Positions 6,961-14,972 of a stretch of 16,363 nucleotides of DNA are shown piece by piece. The DNA lies in the NCBI GenBank assembly GCA_031390425.1, contig JANMTL010000025.1, positions 1-16,363 on the forward strand, in the 5' to 3' direction. This DNA comes from PBB1 sp031390425. Its GTDB lineage: Bacteria > Pseudomonadota > Gammaproteobacteria > Burkholderiales > Burkholderiaceae_C. Every line of letters begins with the position of its first letter. Within the stretch, counting starts at the first letter, position 1. Both the position numbers and the translations under genes were made by a program. The notes beneath the pieces were generated by a model that saw only the letters and a program-made list of their open reading frames with translations, was not told where the DNA came from and did no database searches.

Positions 6961-8460
6961 ATGCAGCAGCCTCGATCCTCGGCCTCCGCCACCGGCACCT
7001 CGGCCAGCCGCCTCGGACCCGCCGCCTGGCTGTTCGGCGGGCTGCTGCTGTATTTCGCGCTGCAACTGACGATGCGCGTGCTGACCGCCGAAGGCGTCGA
7101 GCTCGACGAAGCCGAGCAACTGCTGTGGACGCAGGACCTGCGCTGGGGCTACGGGCCGCAGCCGCCGCTCTACACCTGGCTGCAATGGGCGTTCTTCCAG
7201 GTCTTCGGCGTCTCGATCTTCGCGCTGGCGCTGCTGAAGAACCTGCTCCTGCTGGGCACCTACAGCTTCACCTGGCTGGCCGCGCGTCGACTGCTGGACC
7301 CCAAGCTGGCTGCGCTGTCGTCGGCCTGCCTGCTGTTGCTGATGCAGATCGTCTGGGAGTCGCAGCGCGACCTGACGCACTCGGTGCTGGTCACGACCTC
7401 GGCCGCGGCCACGCTGGCGCTGGTCATCGAGTTGCTGCGCCGTCCGCGCAGCGGGCTGTACCTGCTGCTCGGCGCGTCGGTCGCCTGCGGGCTGCTCGCG
7501 AAGTACAGCTTTGCGCTGTTCATCGTGGCCTTTGGCAGCGCGTTGCTGTGGACGCCGGGCACGCGTCGCGTGCTGCTCGATCGGCGGGTGCTGTTCAGCG
7601 TCGCGGTCGTGGGGTTGTTGGTGACCCCGCACGCGCTGTGGGTGGCCGATCACCTGAGCGAGGCGGTCAACAGCACCGCAGGCAAGCTGGCGGCCGACTC
7701 CGCACGCGGTGCGGGCCAGATCGCGCGCGGCCTGCTCAGCCTGGCGGGCATTGGGCCCTCGTTCCTGGCGCCGCTGTGGGTGGTGCTGCTTGCGCTGTTC
7801 GGGCGCGGCCTGTCGGCGCACTGCGACGGGCGAAACCCGGTGATGCACAGCTTGTTCACTCGCTATTTGATGTTGCTGGTGGCGCTGCTGGTGGCGGCGG
7901 TGGTGATCGGTGGCGCCTCGCATTTCAACGACCGCTGGTTGCAGCCGCTGCTGTTCTTCGCGCCGCTGATGTTCTTCGTCGGCTGGCCCGGACTGCTGCG
8001 CCACCCGCGCCTGCAGGGGCTGGGCTGGGCGGCGGTGGTGATGGCCCTGCTGTCGCTGACGCTGCTGTCATTGCGCCCCTGGTACGACGGCCGCCGGGGC
8101 CACATCGGCGAGCAGAACCTGCCGATCCAGGGCCTGGCCCAGGCGCTGCGTCAGGCGGGGTTCGAGCCCGCCGTGGTCGTGTCCGACAACAAGCACCTGG
8201 CCGGATCCATGCGCCTTGGGTTTCCTGCGGCGCGCATCGCGCATTCGACGCTGGATCGCGCGGCGCTGCCCGCCGGCCCGACGCTGCTGCTGACCTACGC
8301 AGCGCGTTTCGACGCGCTGCGTGCGCTGCGGGCGGAGTGGGCCACGGCCGTCCCCGCCACGATCGAGGTGCCGTACGCCCATGCGAAGCCGGGTGCTGCG
8401 GGCATCCGCTTTGCGTTTGCGCTGGTGGGCCCGAGCCCCGAGGACGCGGGCCTTCGCTAG
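6961..8460 (+). CDS. GT39/PMT_2-like (ArnT/Rgt-type) integral membrane glycosyltransferase
   Basis: This 499-residue polytopic protein has the GT-C architecture. After the first helix (about 21-41) comes a periplasmic loop with the catalytic-type acidic pair D49/E50 in VELDEAEQLLW. It is followed by PQPPLYTWLQW (66-76), typical of PMT_2/ArnT enzymes. Further family marks are GLLAKYSFALF (177-187) and TPHALWV (222-228). A C-terminal soluble segment of about 130 residues follows the last helices. Such enzymes take a sugar from a polyprenyl-phosphate carrier on the periplasmic side and place it on lipid A, core or protein. The ATG at 6961 fits the hydrophobic start; an upstream in-frame start at 6889 adds Arg-rich sequence. 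The gene is divergent from the GT2 gene, which could supply its lipid-linked donor, with 96 bases between the starts. The acceptor is unknown. Confidence 0.85.
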   Translation: MQQPRSSASATGTSASRLGPAAWLFGGLLLYFALQLTMRVLTAEGVELDEAEQLLWTQDLRWGYGPQPPLYTWLQWAFFQVFGVSIFALALLKNLLLLGTYSFTWLAARRLLDPKLAALSSACLLLLMQIVWESQRDLTHSVLVTTSAAATLALVIELLRRPRSGLYLLLGASVACGLLAKYSFALFIVAFGSALLWTPGTRRVLLDRRVLFSVAVVGLLVTPHALWVADHLSEAVNSTAGKLAADSARGAGQIARGLLSLAGIGPSFLAPLWVVLLALFGRGLSAHCDGRNPVMHSLFTRYLMLLVALLVAAVVIGGASHFNDRWLQPLLFFAPLMFFVGWPGLLRHPRLQGLGWAAVVMALLSLTLLSLRPWYDGRRGHIGEQNLPIQGLAQALRQAGFEPAVVVSDNKHLAGSMRLGFPAARIAHSTLDRAALPAGPTLLLTYAARFDALRALRAEWATAVPATIEVPYAHAKPGAAGIRFAFALVGPSPEDAGLR

Positions 8461-9482
8461 CGGCGGTCGGGGTGGTAGTGCGGCCGGAACCAGTCGGTGA
8501 AGCGCTGAACGCCGTCGGCCAGCGAGGTGGACGGGCTGAAGCCGACCCAGGCATCGAGCGCCGAGGCATCGGCATGCGTGGCCAGCACATCACCGGGCTG
8601 CAACGGCCGCATCTCGCGCACTGCCTTCACACCCAATGCTTGCTCCAAGGTGCAGATGAAATCGAGCAGCGGCACCGGTGTGCTGTTGCCGATGTTGAAC
8701 AGCCGCCATGGCGCGTTGCTGGTCGACGGATCGGGCCGTGCCGCGTCGTACAGCGCATCGGGCGTCGCCGCTTTGTCGAGCACGCGCAGCACGCCTTCGA
8801 CGATGTCGTCGATGTAGGTGAAGTCGCGCGTCATCCGGCCTTCGTTGTAGACCTGGATCGGGCGGCCCGACAGCATCGCGTCGGCGAACAAGAACGGCGC
8901 CATGTCGGGCCGGCCCCAGGGCCCGTAGACGGTGAAAAAGCGCAGGCCGGTGGTCGGCAACCGGTACAGGTGGCTGTAGCTGTGCGCCATTGCCTCGTTG
9001 GCGCGCTTGGTCGCGGCGTACAGGCTCACCGGATGATCGACCCCGTCGGCCTCGCAGTAAGGCAGCTTCGCGTTGCCGCCGTAGACGCTCGACGAACTGG
9101 CGTAGACCAGATGCGCGACGCCGCCGTGGCGGCAGCCCTCCAGCACATGGGCGAAGCCGACCAGGTTGCTGTCGACATAAGCCATCGGGTGGGTCAGCGA
9201 GTAGCGCACGCCGGCCTGCGCGCCGAGGTGCACGACGCGATCGAAGCGCTCGCGCTGGAACAGCGCGGCCATGCCGTCGCGGTCGGCCAGATCCAGGCGA
9301 TTGAAAGCGAAGGCGGGCGCCTCGGCCTGATTCGCCAACTGCGCCAGACGGTCGGCTTTGAGCGCCGGGTCGTAATAGTCGTTGAGGTTGTCGATGCCGA
9401 CCACCGTGTCGCCGCGCGCCAGCAGGCGCTGCGCGACGAACATGCCGATGAAGCCGGCGACGCCGGTGACCAGGACCTTCAT
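8457..9482 (-). CDS. NAD-dependent epimerase, UDP-glucuronate 4-epimerase-like (extended SDR)
   Basis: This 341-residue protein is an extended short-chain dehydrogenase/reductase. It shows the NAD-binding TGVAGFIG (6-13, GxxGxxG), the catalytic YxxxK at Y155/K159 (SLYAATKRANE) and the serine cluster SSSS at 129-132. Segments typical of UDP-glucuronate 4-epimerases (CapI/LpsL/WbpP-like) are DNLNDYYDPALK (31-42), VYGPWGRPDMA (185-195), RMTRDFTYIDDIVEG (216-230) and LQPGDVLATHAD (294-305). The expected reaction is UDP-GlcA to UDP-GalA in the cytoplasm. Length is normal (about 335). Its stop overlaps that of the convergent GT39 gene by four bases, so the two are not in one operon but sit in one block. 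If the reaction is right, it could provide the uronic acid donor for the GT2 enzyme. A related UDP-hexose epimerase is the main alternative. Confidence 0.87.
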   Translation of the reverse strand: MKVLVTGVAGFIGMFVAQRLLARGDTVVGIDNLNDYYDPALKADRLAQLANQAEAPAFAFNRLDLADRDGMAALFQRERFDRVVHLGAQAGVRYSLTHPMAYVDSNLVGFAHVLEGCRHGGVAHLVYASSSSVYGGNAKLPYCEADGVDHPVSLYAATKRANEAMAHSYSHLYRLPTTGLRFFTVYGPWGRPDMAPFLFADAMLSGRPIQVYNEGRMTRDFTYIDDIVEGVLRVLDKAATPDALYDAARPDPSTSNAPWRLFNIGNSTPVPLLDFICTLEQALGVKAVREMRPLQPGDVLATHADASALDAWVGFSPSTSLADGVQRFTDWFRPHYHPDRR

Positions 9483-9584
9483 GTCAGCAGCGGCGGCAGC
9501 GCGACAATGCGGCAGGCGGGACGGCGGTGTTCATCCGCTGATTGTCCCGCTGTTCAACCGCCTCTTTCCACCTTGCCGACACCC

Positions 9585-10853
9585 GTGACGCCCCCCACGC
9601 TGAACCGCCCTGCCTCCGACCTGCCGACGCACTGCGAGGTGATCGTCGTGGGCGCCGGCCCGGCCGGCAGCGCGGCGGCCATCACGCTGGCGCGTGCCGG
9701 GTTCGACGTGGTGCTGGTCGATCAGCACGCGTTCCCGCGCGACAAGGTCTGCGGCGACGGGCTGATCCCCGATGCGCACCATGCGCTGCGTCGGCTCGGC
9801 CTGCTCGATGCGGTGCTGGCACGGGCGCGCCTGGCGAAACACGTCGGCGTGATCGGCCCGCGCGGCGGGCGCATCGATGTGCCGGGCACGCTGGCGGTGC
9901 TGCCGCGCCGCGAGCTCGACCTGCTGCTGTGCACCGCGGCGGTCGAGGCCGGCGCGCGGATGGTTGCGCCGGTGCGCTTTGTCGGCGTGCTGGAAGACGG
10001 CGATGGCGACACGCGGCGGGTGGTCGGCGCGCAACTGCGTTCCGGCGACGTGACGCACGAGCTGCGCGCGCCTTGGCTGCTGATTGCCAGCGGCGCGCCC
10101 CCGCAGGCGCTGCTGGCGGCCGGCATGTGCGAACGCCGCACGCCGACCGGCGTCGCGTTACGCGGCTACGTGAAAAATCCCGCGATGGTCGACCGGATCA
10201 CCGAGCTGGAGGTGGTGTGGCACCCGCGGATGAAGCGCGGCTACGGCTGGATTTTTCCGTGCCCCGACGGCGTCTTCAACATCGGCGTCGGCGTGGCGCA
10301 CAGCCATGCGATGGGCAGTGAATCGGGCCGGACGATGCAGGACGTCAACCTGCGCACGATGTTCGACGAGTTCACGCGCGTCCACGCCCCAGCGCGCGAA
10401 TTGTTGGCCGACGGCATCTGGGTCGGCGAGTTGAAGGGCGCGCCGCTGCGCTGCTCGCTGGCCGGTGCCCGACTGTCGCGGCCGGGTCTGATGGTGACCG
10501 GCGAAGCCGCCGGCACCACCTACGCGTTCACCGGCGAGGGCATCGGCAAGGCGCTGGAAACCGGCATCGGTGCCGCCGACACGCTGATCGAGGGACGCCG
10601 CCGCGACTGGACCGAAGCGCAGGTGCGCAGCACCTACGAGCAGCGCGTGCGGGCGCTGCAGCCACGCTACGCGATGTACGACAAGGCCAACATCGTCAAC
10701 GCGCACCCGTGGCTGGTCGAGCTGGTGGTGTGGAGCGCCAAGCGCAGCCCGAGCCGCCTGCGCCGCATGACCGGTCTGCTCGAAGAGACGCACCTGCCGA
10801 GCAGCCTGCTGACCCCGAAGAGCTGGCTGCGGATGCTGTTCGTGCACAACTGA
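9585..10853 (+). CDS. Geranylgeranyl-reductase-family FAD-dependent oxidoreductase
   Basis: This 422-residue flavoprotein carries the dinucleotide-binding motif VIVVGAGPAGSAAA (19-32, GxGxxG). The family motif DKVCGDGLIPDA follows at 53-64. Further on are YGWIFPCPDGVFNIGVGVA (220-238) and the second FAD segment VTGEAAGTTYAFTGEGIGKAL (304-324). These define the geranylgeranyl reductase/BchP-like superfamily, which reduces isoprenoid double bonds or oxidises small organic substrates. No photosynthesis or carotenoid gene is present here, so the substrate is open. There is no ATG near the expected start; I chose the GTG at 9585, with a TTG at 9573 as alternative, and neither has a clear ribosome binding site. 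The open frame continues far upstream to 6606, but that is antisense to other genes and has no motif. The amidotransferase gene follows after 23 bases, suggesting co-transcription. Confidence 0.85.
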   Translation: MTPPTLNRPASDLPTHCEVIVVGAGPAGSAAAITLARAGFDVVLVDQHAFPRDKVCGDGLIPDAHHALRRLGLLDAVLARARLAKHVGVIGPRGGRIDVPGTLAVLPRRELDLLLCTAAVEAGARMVAPVRFVGVLEDGDGDTRRVVGAQLRSGDVTHELRAPWLLIASGAPPQALLAAGMCERRTPTGVALRGYVKNPAMVDRITELEVVWHPRMKRGYGWIFPCPDGVFNIGVGVAHSHAMGSESGRTMQDVNLRTMFDEFTRVHAPARELLADGIWVGELKGAPLRCSLAGARLSRPGLMVTGEAAGTTYAFTGEGIGKALETGIGAADTLIEGRRRDWTEAQVRSTYEQRVRALQPRYAMYDKANIVNAHPWLVELVVWSAKRSPSRLRRMTGLLEETHLPSSLLTPKSWLRMLFVHN

Positions 10854-10876
10854 AACGATTTCAACAGAAGCCTCAG

Positions 10877-11635
10877 ATGTGCCAACTGCTCGGGATGAAC
10901 GGCAACACGCCGACCGACATCGTGTTCAGCTTCACCGGTTTCGCAACCCGCGCCGAGGAGCACCAAGACGGCTTCGGCATCGCGTTCTTCGAGGGCGCCG
11001 GGCTGCGGCTGTTCGTCGATGCGCAGAGCGCGCGGCACTCGCCGGTGGCCGAGATGGTGCGGCGCTACCCGATCCGATCGACCCACGTGATCGCGCACAT
11101 CCGCAAGGCGACGCAGGGCCGCATCGCGCTCGAGAACACCCACCCGTTCGTGCGCGAGTTGTGGGGCCGTTACTGGGCGTTCGCGCACAACGGCGATCTG
11201 AAAGGCTATGCGCCGCGACTGCATGCGTCGTTCCACCCGGTCGGCGACACCGACAGCGAGCGCGCGTTCTGCTGGCTGATGCAAGAGCTGTCCAAGGCGC
11301 ACGCCAGCCTGCCGTCGGTGGCCGAGCTGACCGCCACCTTGCGCGAGTTGGTGCCGCAGGTCGCCGCGCACGGCAGCTTCAACTTCATGCTCAGCCAGGG
11401 CGAAGCACTGTGGGCCCATTGCAGCACCCAACTGCACTGGCTGGAACGCCGCCATCCGTTCGGCGCCGCGCACCTGGCCGACGACGACCTCAGCGTCGAT
11501 TTCGGCACCCTGACCTCGCCCGGCGACCGCGTGGCGCTGATCGCCACCCAGCCGCTGACGCGCGACGAGTTGTGGCAGGCATTCAACCCCGGACAGCTGC
11601 GGGTGTTTGTAAATGGGCAAGCAGGCTTCGAGTGA
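10877..11635 (+). CDS. Class II glutamine amidotransferase (YafJ-like, Ntn hydrolase)
   Basis: This 252-residue protein begins MCQLLGMN, placing Cys2 as the N-terminal nucleophile once Met is removed. That is the hallmark of class II (Ntn) glutamine amidotransferases. Other marks are EEHQDGFGIAFF (27-38), AHIRKATQGR (73-82, with the substrate-binding Arg), ENTHPF (86-91), FAHNGDLKG (102-110) and GDTDSE (123-128). Length equals that of E. coli YafJ-type proteins (about 255), which have the glutaminase domain alone with no synthase domain fused. It would release ammonia from glutamine or hydrolyse a related amide; the partner or acceptor is unknown. An AGAAG about seven bases upstream supports the ATG at 10877. 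It follows the flavoprotein gene closely and is probably in the same transcript. It converges on the beta-helix gene with 25 bases between the stops. Confidence 0.9.
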   Translation: MCQLLGMNGNTPTDIVFSFTGFATRAEEHQDGFGIAFFEGAGLRLFVDAQSARHSPVAEMVRRYPIRSTHVIAHIRKATQGRIALENTHPFVRELWGRYWAFAHNGDLKGYAPRLHASFHPVGDTDSERAFCWLMQELSKAHASLPSVAELTATLRELVPQVAAHGSFNFMLSQGEALWAHCSTQLHWLERRHPFGAAHLADDDLSVDFGTLTSPGDRVALIATQPLTRDELWQAFNPGQLRVFVNGQAGFE

Positions 11636-11660
11636 AAACGGCCGGCGCCTTCATTGCCGC

Positions 11661-13067
11661 TTACGAACCAGGTCGCTGGTCGGCCCCCACGAGCTGTGGC
11701 GGAACCTGCAACGGCAACAGGATTCGCGGATGAACATACTGCGCGCGCGGCTCGAGTCGGCGTACCAATTCGGAATCAACCAGGCGCCGATAGGTCAGGG
11801 CAGTGCCCGGCGAACGCAACCGGAAGTCCTGACGAGCAGGTATCGAGAACGCTTCCCAGTCGGAATGCTGGTCGTTGTAAGTCATGAGGGCGTCCTTGAC
11901 CTGATAGCGCCCGAGCCCGACGAGCATGTTGTTGGCAGTGACCACTCGGTCCGCGCCAGGCGCCACACGGACAAACGTGCCACCCTGTGAATGGTCGTTG
12001 ACCAGCGTGTTGCTGCCCAGAACGAGCGTATTGACCGGCCACTTGTAGCCCTCGGCACCGAAGGAAACCATCACGGAGTTCTCCGTACCTTGCTGCTGCT
12101 GGATCACGTTACCCACCACCCGCGCCACACCGCCGTTGGGAAACTCCAGCTCATAGCTGGCTCTGCCACCAGCCTCGTCGGTGAGTCGGTTGTAGAGGAT
12201 GTTGTTCACGCGGGCGCGGCTCTTGAGCAGGTGCCCCACGCCGGCGTGGTGGAAATAGCTGCCGGTAACGGTCAACCGATCCAGCGTGCCGACGTACAGG
12301 TTGTGGCCCCACTTGCCATCGACATGGCTGTAGGCGAATTCGCTGCCCTCGATCAGCACCGTGGCCTGGGCATCGGTGTCGGCGCCACCGGTCATCAGAC
12401 CCATCTGGTTGCCCCAGAACAAGCAGTCTCGCACGCGCAAGTGCCCCCCCTCGAAGCGGATGCCGGCGCCGTTGCCGTCGTCGACCTTCGCACCGATGAA
12501 GTCGATGTTGGAGATCTCGAAGTCGCCATGGCGGATGACCCAGATGGCCTTGCCCTCCATGTCGCGGCCATCGGCGAACAGCCGCGCTGCGCCGTTGACG
12601 CCCCGGATGGTCAAGCGCTTTTGCTCCCACAGCGCGACGTCCTGCCGGTAATCGCCCGCCTCAATCTCGACTACATCGCCCGATTTCGCCAATCGGGCCG
12701 CGTCTGCAATGTGCGTCAGCGGTCCAGCCGGACCGACCCGCCACACCTGTGCGCCGCGCGGCGGTGGATCGGCGGGCCGAATGTCTGCCGGACCACGCCT
12801 TGGCGGGGGTGGCGCCACTGTGAACGGCAACCGCGCACGATATGACAAGGATGGAGCGTCGAACCAGGCACGCAAGGCCGCCGCGAAGGGATGAACCAGA
12901 GCCTCCACGCGCGGGTGGCCCTCCATGCGCACATCGGCGTAGTCCAGCAACTCACCCGGTGTTCGGCCTGCCAGATGCAACGCCCACCATGCGGCGGCCG
13001 CACTTCCAGTCAACAGGACCATGGCCAGCACGGTGAGTAAGCTCCAGCGACTAGTCCGCCAGTTCAT
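11661..13067 (-). CDS. Membrane-anchored right-handed parallel beta-helix protein
   Basis: This 468-residue protein has an N-terminal membrane segment (about residues 9-30, after MNWRTSR) that is either a signal peptide or an anchor. A linker at about 84-106 is rich in Pro (APPPPRRGPADIRPADPPPRG). After it comes a repeated beta-strand pattern from about 130 to 385, with turns of roughly 20-25 residues. Examples are DVVEIEAGDYRQDV, LTIRGVNGAARLFADG, FEISNIDFIGAKVDDGNG, LRVRDCLFWGNQMGLMTGG, LTVTGSYFHHAGVGHL and TLVLGSNTLVNDH. This is the pectate-lyase-like parallel beta-helix. Members bind or cleave polysaccharides in the periplasm or outside the cell, but I cannot point to a catalytic set. Third codon positions appear less GC-biased than in the neighbours. 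The gene is divergent from the M14 peptidase gene. Polysaccharide-related function is inference. Confidence 0.82.
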   Translation of the reverse strand: MNWRTSRWSLLTVLAMVLLTGSAAAAWWALHLAGRTPGELLDYADVRMEGHPRVEALVHPFAAALRAWFDAPSLSYRARLPFTVAPPPPRRGPADIRPADPPPRGAQVWRVGPAGPLTHIADAARLAKSGDVVEIEAGDYRQDVALWEQKRLTIRGVNGAARLFADGRDMEGKAIWVIRHGDFEISNIDFIGAKVDDGNGAGIRFEGGHLRVRDCLFWGNQMGLMTGGADTDAQATVLIEGSEFAYSHVDGKWGHNLYVGTLDRLTVTGSYFHHAGVGHLLKSRARVNNILYNRLTDEAGGRASYELEFPNGGVARVVGNVIQQQQGTENSVMVSFGAEGYKWPVNTLVLGSNTLVNDHSQGGTFVRVAPGADRVVTANNMLVGLGRYQVKDALMTYNDQHSDWEAFSIPARQDFRLRSPGTALTYRRLVDSELVRRLEPRAQYVHPRILLPLQVPPQLVGADQRPGS

Positions 13068-13120
13068 CGCAAAAGGTCAGCATGGGCAGGAACAATGCAA
13101 GCATAGAAGCGACTCGACGC

Positions 13121-13148
13121 TTGACGGTGGTACCACGTGATCGATACT
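13121..13148 (+). promoter_or_regulatory. Possible promoter with a palindromic operator-like site ahead of the M14 peptidase gene
   Basis: TTGACG (13121-13126) is a good -35 hexamer. GATACT (13143-13148) is a fair -10 (four of six) at 16-base spacing. The spacer holds the perfect 10-base palindrome GTGGTACCAC (13127-13136), overlapping a CACGTG (13134-13139). A dimeric regulator bound there would cover the promoter. The site lies in the 110-base gap between two divergent genes and could affect both. The call rests on sequence likeness only. Confidence 0.35.
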
Positions 13149-13177
13149 GATCTGTCGGCATTTTGCAGTCATCCACG

Positions 13178-14905
13178 ATGAGCGCTATCCCCGTCCCCCG
13201 TTTCGACACCTTCTACCGCCACGACGCGCTGACGCAGTTGCTGGCCGACTACGCCGCAGCGCGCCCCGAGCTGGTGTCGGTGGTCTCGATCGGCAAAAGT
13301 CACGAGGGCCGCGACATCTGGGTCGCCGCGGTGACGCAGTCTGGCACCGGCTTCGACACCGACAAGCCGGCCTTTTGGGCCGACGGCAACATCCATGCGG
13401 CCGAGTTGACGGCCAGCACGGCCTGTCTGTACTACCTGCATCAACTGGTCAGCGGCTACGGCAGCTCAACTCAAGAAGGACGGCAGATCACGCACCTGCT
13501 CGACACCCGCGTCGTCTACCTGTGCCCGCGACTGAACCCCGACGGCGCCGAGTTGGCGCTGGCCGACCGGCCGCGCCACATTCGCTCGTCGACGCGCCGC
13601 TATCCGTATCAAGAAGCCGCGGTCGACGGCCTGACGGTCGAGGACGTCGACGGCGACGGCCGGGTGCTGATGATGCGCATCCCCGACCCGCACGGCGGCT
13701 ACAAATGCAGCGACATCGACCCGCGGATGATGGTGGCGCGCGAACCCGGCGAGTTCGGCGGCAGCTACTACCGCGTGATCCCGGAAGGCACGCTGCAGCA
13801 CTACGACGGGTTGACGGTGCAGGTGAACCCCGACGTCGAGGGGCTGGATTTGAACCGCAACTTCCCGTCGCAGTGGCGCCAGGAGTTCGAGCAACTCGGC
13901 GCCGGACCGTACCCGGCCAGCGAGCCTGAGGTGCGCGCGATGGTCGACTTCATTACGGCGCATCCGAACATCGGCGCGGTGATCAGCTTCCACACGCACA
14001 GCGGCGTGATCCTTCGGCCGATGGGCACGCACAGCGACGACGACATGATTCCCGAGGATTTGTGGTCGTTCAAGCGCTTCAGCGCGCTCGGCGCCAAGCT
14101 GACCGGCTACCCGGCGGTGAGCGCGTGGCACGAGTTCACGTACCACCCGAAGGAGATCATCACCGGCACGCAAGACTGGGCCTACGAGCACCTGGGGCTG
14201 CTGTTCTGGACGGTCGAGATCTGGTCACCGAATGCCGAGGCCGGCATCACCGGCTACCCCTGGATCGAGTGGTACCGCGAGCACCCGGCCGCCGACGACC
14301 TGAAGCTGCTGAAATGGAGCGACGAGCAGTGCGGCGGCCAGGCCTACGCGCCGTGGCGGCCGTTCCACCACCCGCAGCTCGGCGCGATCGAGATCGGCGG
14401 CTGGGACCACCAGAACTACTGGCGCAACCCGCCGCCGCACCTGCGCGAACGCGAGGCCGCGCGCTTTCCCGCCTGGATGACGCAGGTGGCGCTGAGCCTG
14501 CCGAAGCTGGAGCTGTTGCGCACCGAGGTGCGCGCGCTCGGCCCCGACACCTGGCGCGTGCGGCTCGCGGTCGCCAACAGCGGCTGGCTGCCGAGCTACA
14601 TCAGCAAGCGCGCGCTGACGCGCAAGGTGGTGCGCGGCGTCATGTTCGAGATTCATCTGCCCAGCGTCGACGGCGCCCCCGACCTTGCGGTCTCGCTGGT
14701 CAGCGGCAAGCCGCGATACGAGGGGCCGCAGCTCGAAGGGCATGCGCCGCCGCAGTCGCTGCTCGGTCACCACGGCGCCCACAACGCGACGGCCGATCGG
14801 GCGGTCGGCGAATGGGTGGTGCGCGCGCCGAAAGGCACCCGGCTGGCGGTGACAGCGCGGGCCGATCGCGCGGGGGTGGTGCGCGCCGAGGTCAGTCTGG
14901 ATTGA
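13178..14905 (+). CDS. M14 family zinc carboxypeptidase
   Basis: This 575-residue protein has the M14 carboxypeptidase catalytic domain over about residues 10-370. The zinc ligands are H73 and E76 in NIHAAELTAS (HxxE) and probably H272 in SFHTHSG. The substrate-binding NRN appears at 226-228 (GLDLNRNFPSQW). The catalytic Glu is E347 in LLFWTVEIWS. Between the first ligands and NRN lies a segment of about 70 residues with DVDGDGR (157-162), shaped like an EF-hand calcium loop. The last 100 residues look like a beta-sandwich domain. There is no signal peptide, so the enzyme may be cytoplasmic. I chose the ATG at 13178; an in-frame TTG at 13163 adds five residues. It would remove C-terminal residues from peptides; specificity is unclear. 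The gene is monocistronic in this window. Confidence 0.9.
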   Translation: MSAIPVPRFDTFYRHDALTQLLADYAAARPELVSVVSIGKSHEGRDIWVAAVTQSGTGFDTDKPAFWADGNIHAAELTASTACLYYLHQLVSGYGSSTQEGRQITHLLDTRVVYLCPRLNPDGAELALADRPRHIRSSTRRYPYQEAAVDGLTVEDVDGDGRVLMMRIPDPHGGYKCSDIDPRMMVAREPGEFGGSYYRVIPEGTLQHYDGLTVQVNPDVEGLDLNRNFPSQWRQEFEQLGAGPYPASEPEVRAMVDFITAHPNIGAVISFHTHSGVILRPMGTHSDDDMIPEDLWSFKRFSALGAKLTGYPAVSAWHEFTYHPKEIITGTQDWAYEHLGLLFWTVEIWSPNAEAGITGYPWIEWYREHPAADDLKLLKWSDEQCGGQAYAPWRPFHHPQLGAIEIGGWDHQNYWRNPPPHLREREAARFPAWMTQVALSLPKLELLRTEVRALGPDTWRVRLAVANSGWLPSYISKRALTRKVVRGVMFEIHLPSVDGAPDLAVSLVSGKPRYEGPQLEGHAPPQSLLGHHGAHNATADRAVGEWVVRAPKGTRLAVTARADRAGVVRAEVSLD

Positions 14906-14949
14906 GCGCCCTGCCAGTTTGCAAGCAGGCAGTAGTTGTTACGCCCTCG

Positions 14950-14970
14950 CCCTCTCCCAGCGGGAGAGGG
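14950..14970. repeat. Intergenic palindrome between convergent genes
   Basis: CCCTCTCCC (14950-14958) and GGGAGAGGG (14962-14970) form a perfect 9-bp stem around a three-base loop. It sits between the stop of the M14 gene and the stop of pyrF, two bases past the latter. It lacks a T-tract on either strand, so it is not a classical intrinsic terminator. Similar pyrimidine/purine palindromes are common as dispersed intergenic repeats in beta-proteobacteria. It may stabilise both mRNA 3' ends. Confidence 0.55.
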
Positions 14971-14972
14971 AG

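Noticed and set aside
9483..9584. Promoter for the epimerase gene with TTGAAC as -35 on the minus strand
   Set aside because: No reasonable -10 hexamer lies 16-18 bases downstream of it.
6606..10853. A plus-strand frame open for over 1400 codons, running through several genes
   Set aside because: Only its last 422 codons (from 9585) show protein-family motifs. The rest is Arg/Ala/Pro-rich and antisense to, or out of phase with, well-supported genes, a usual effect of very high GC content.
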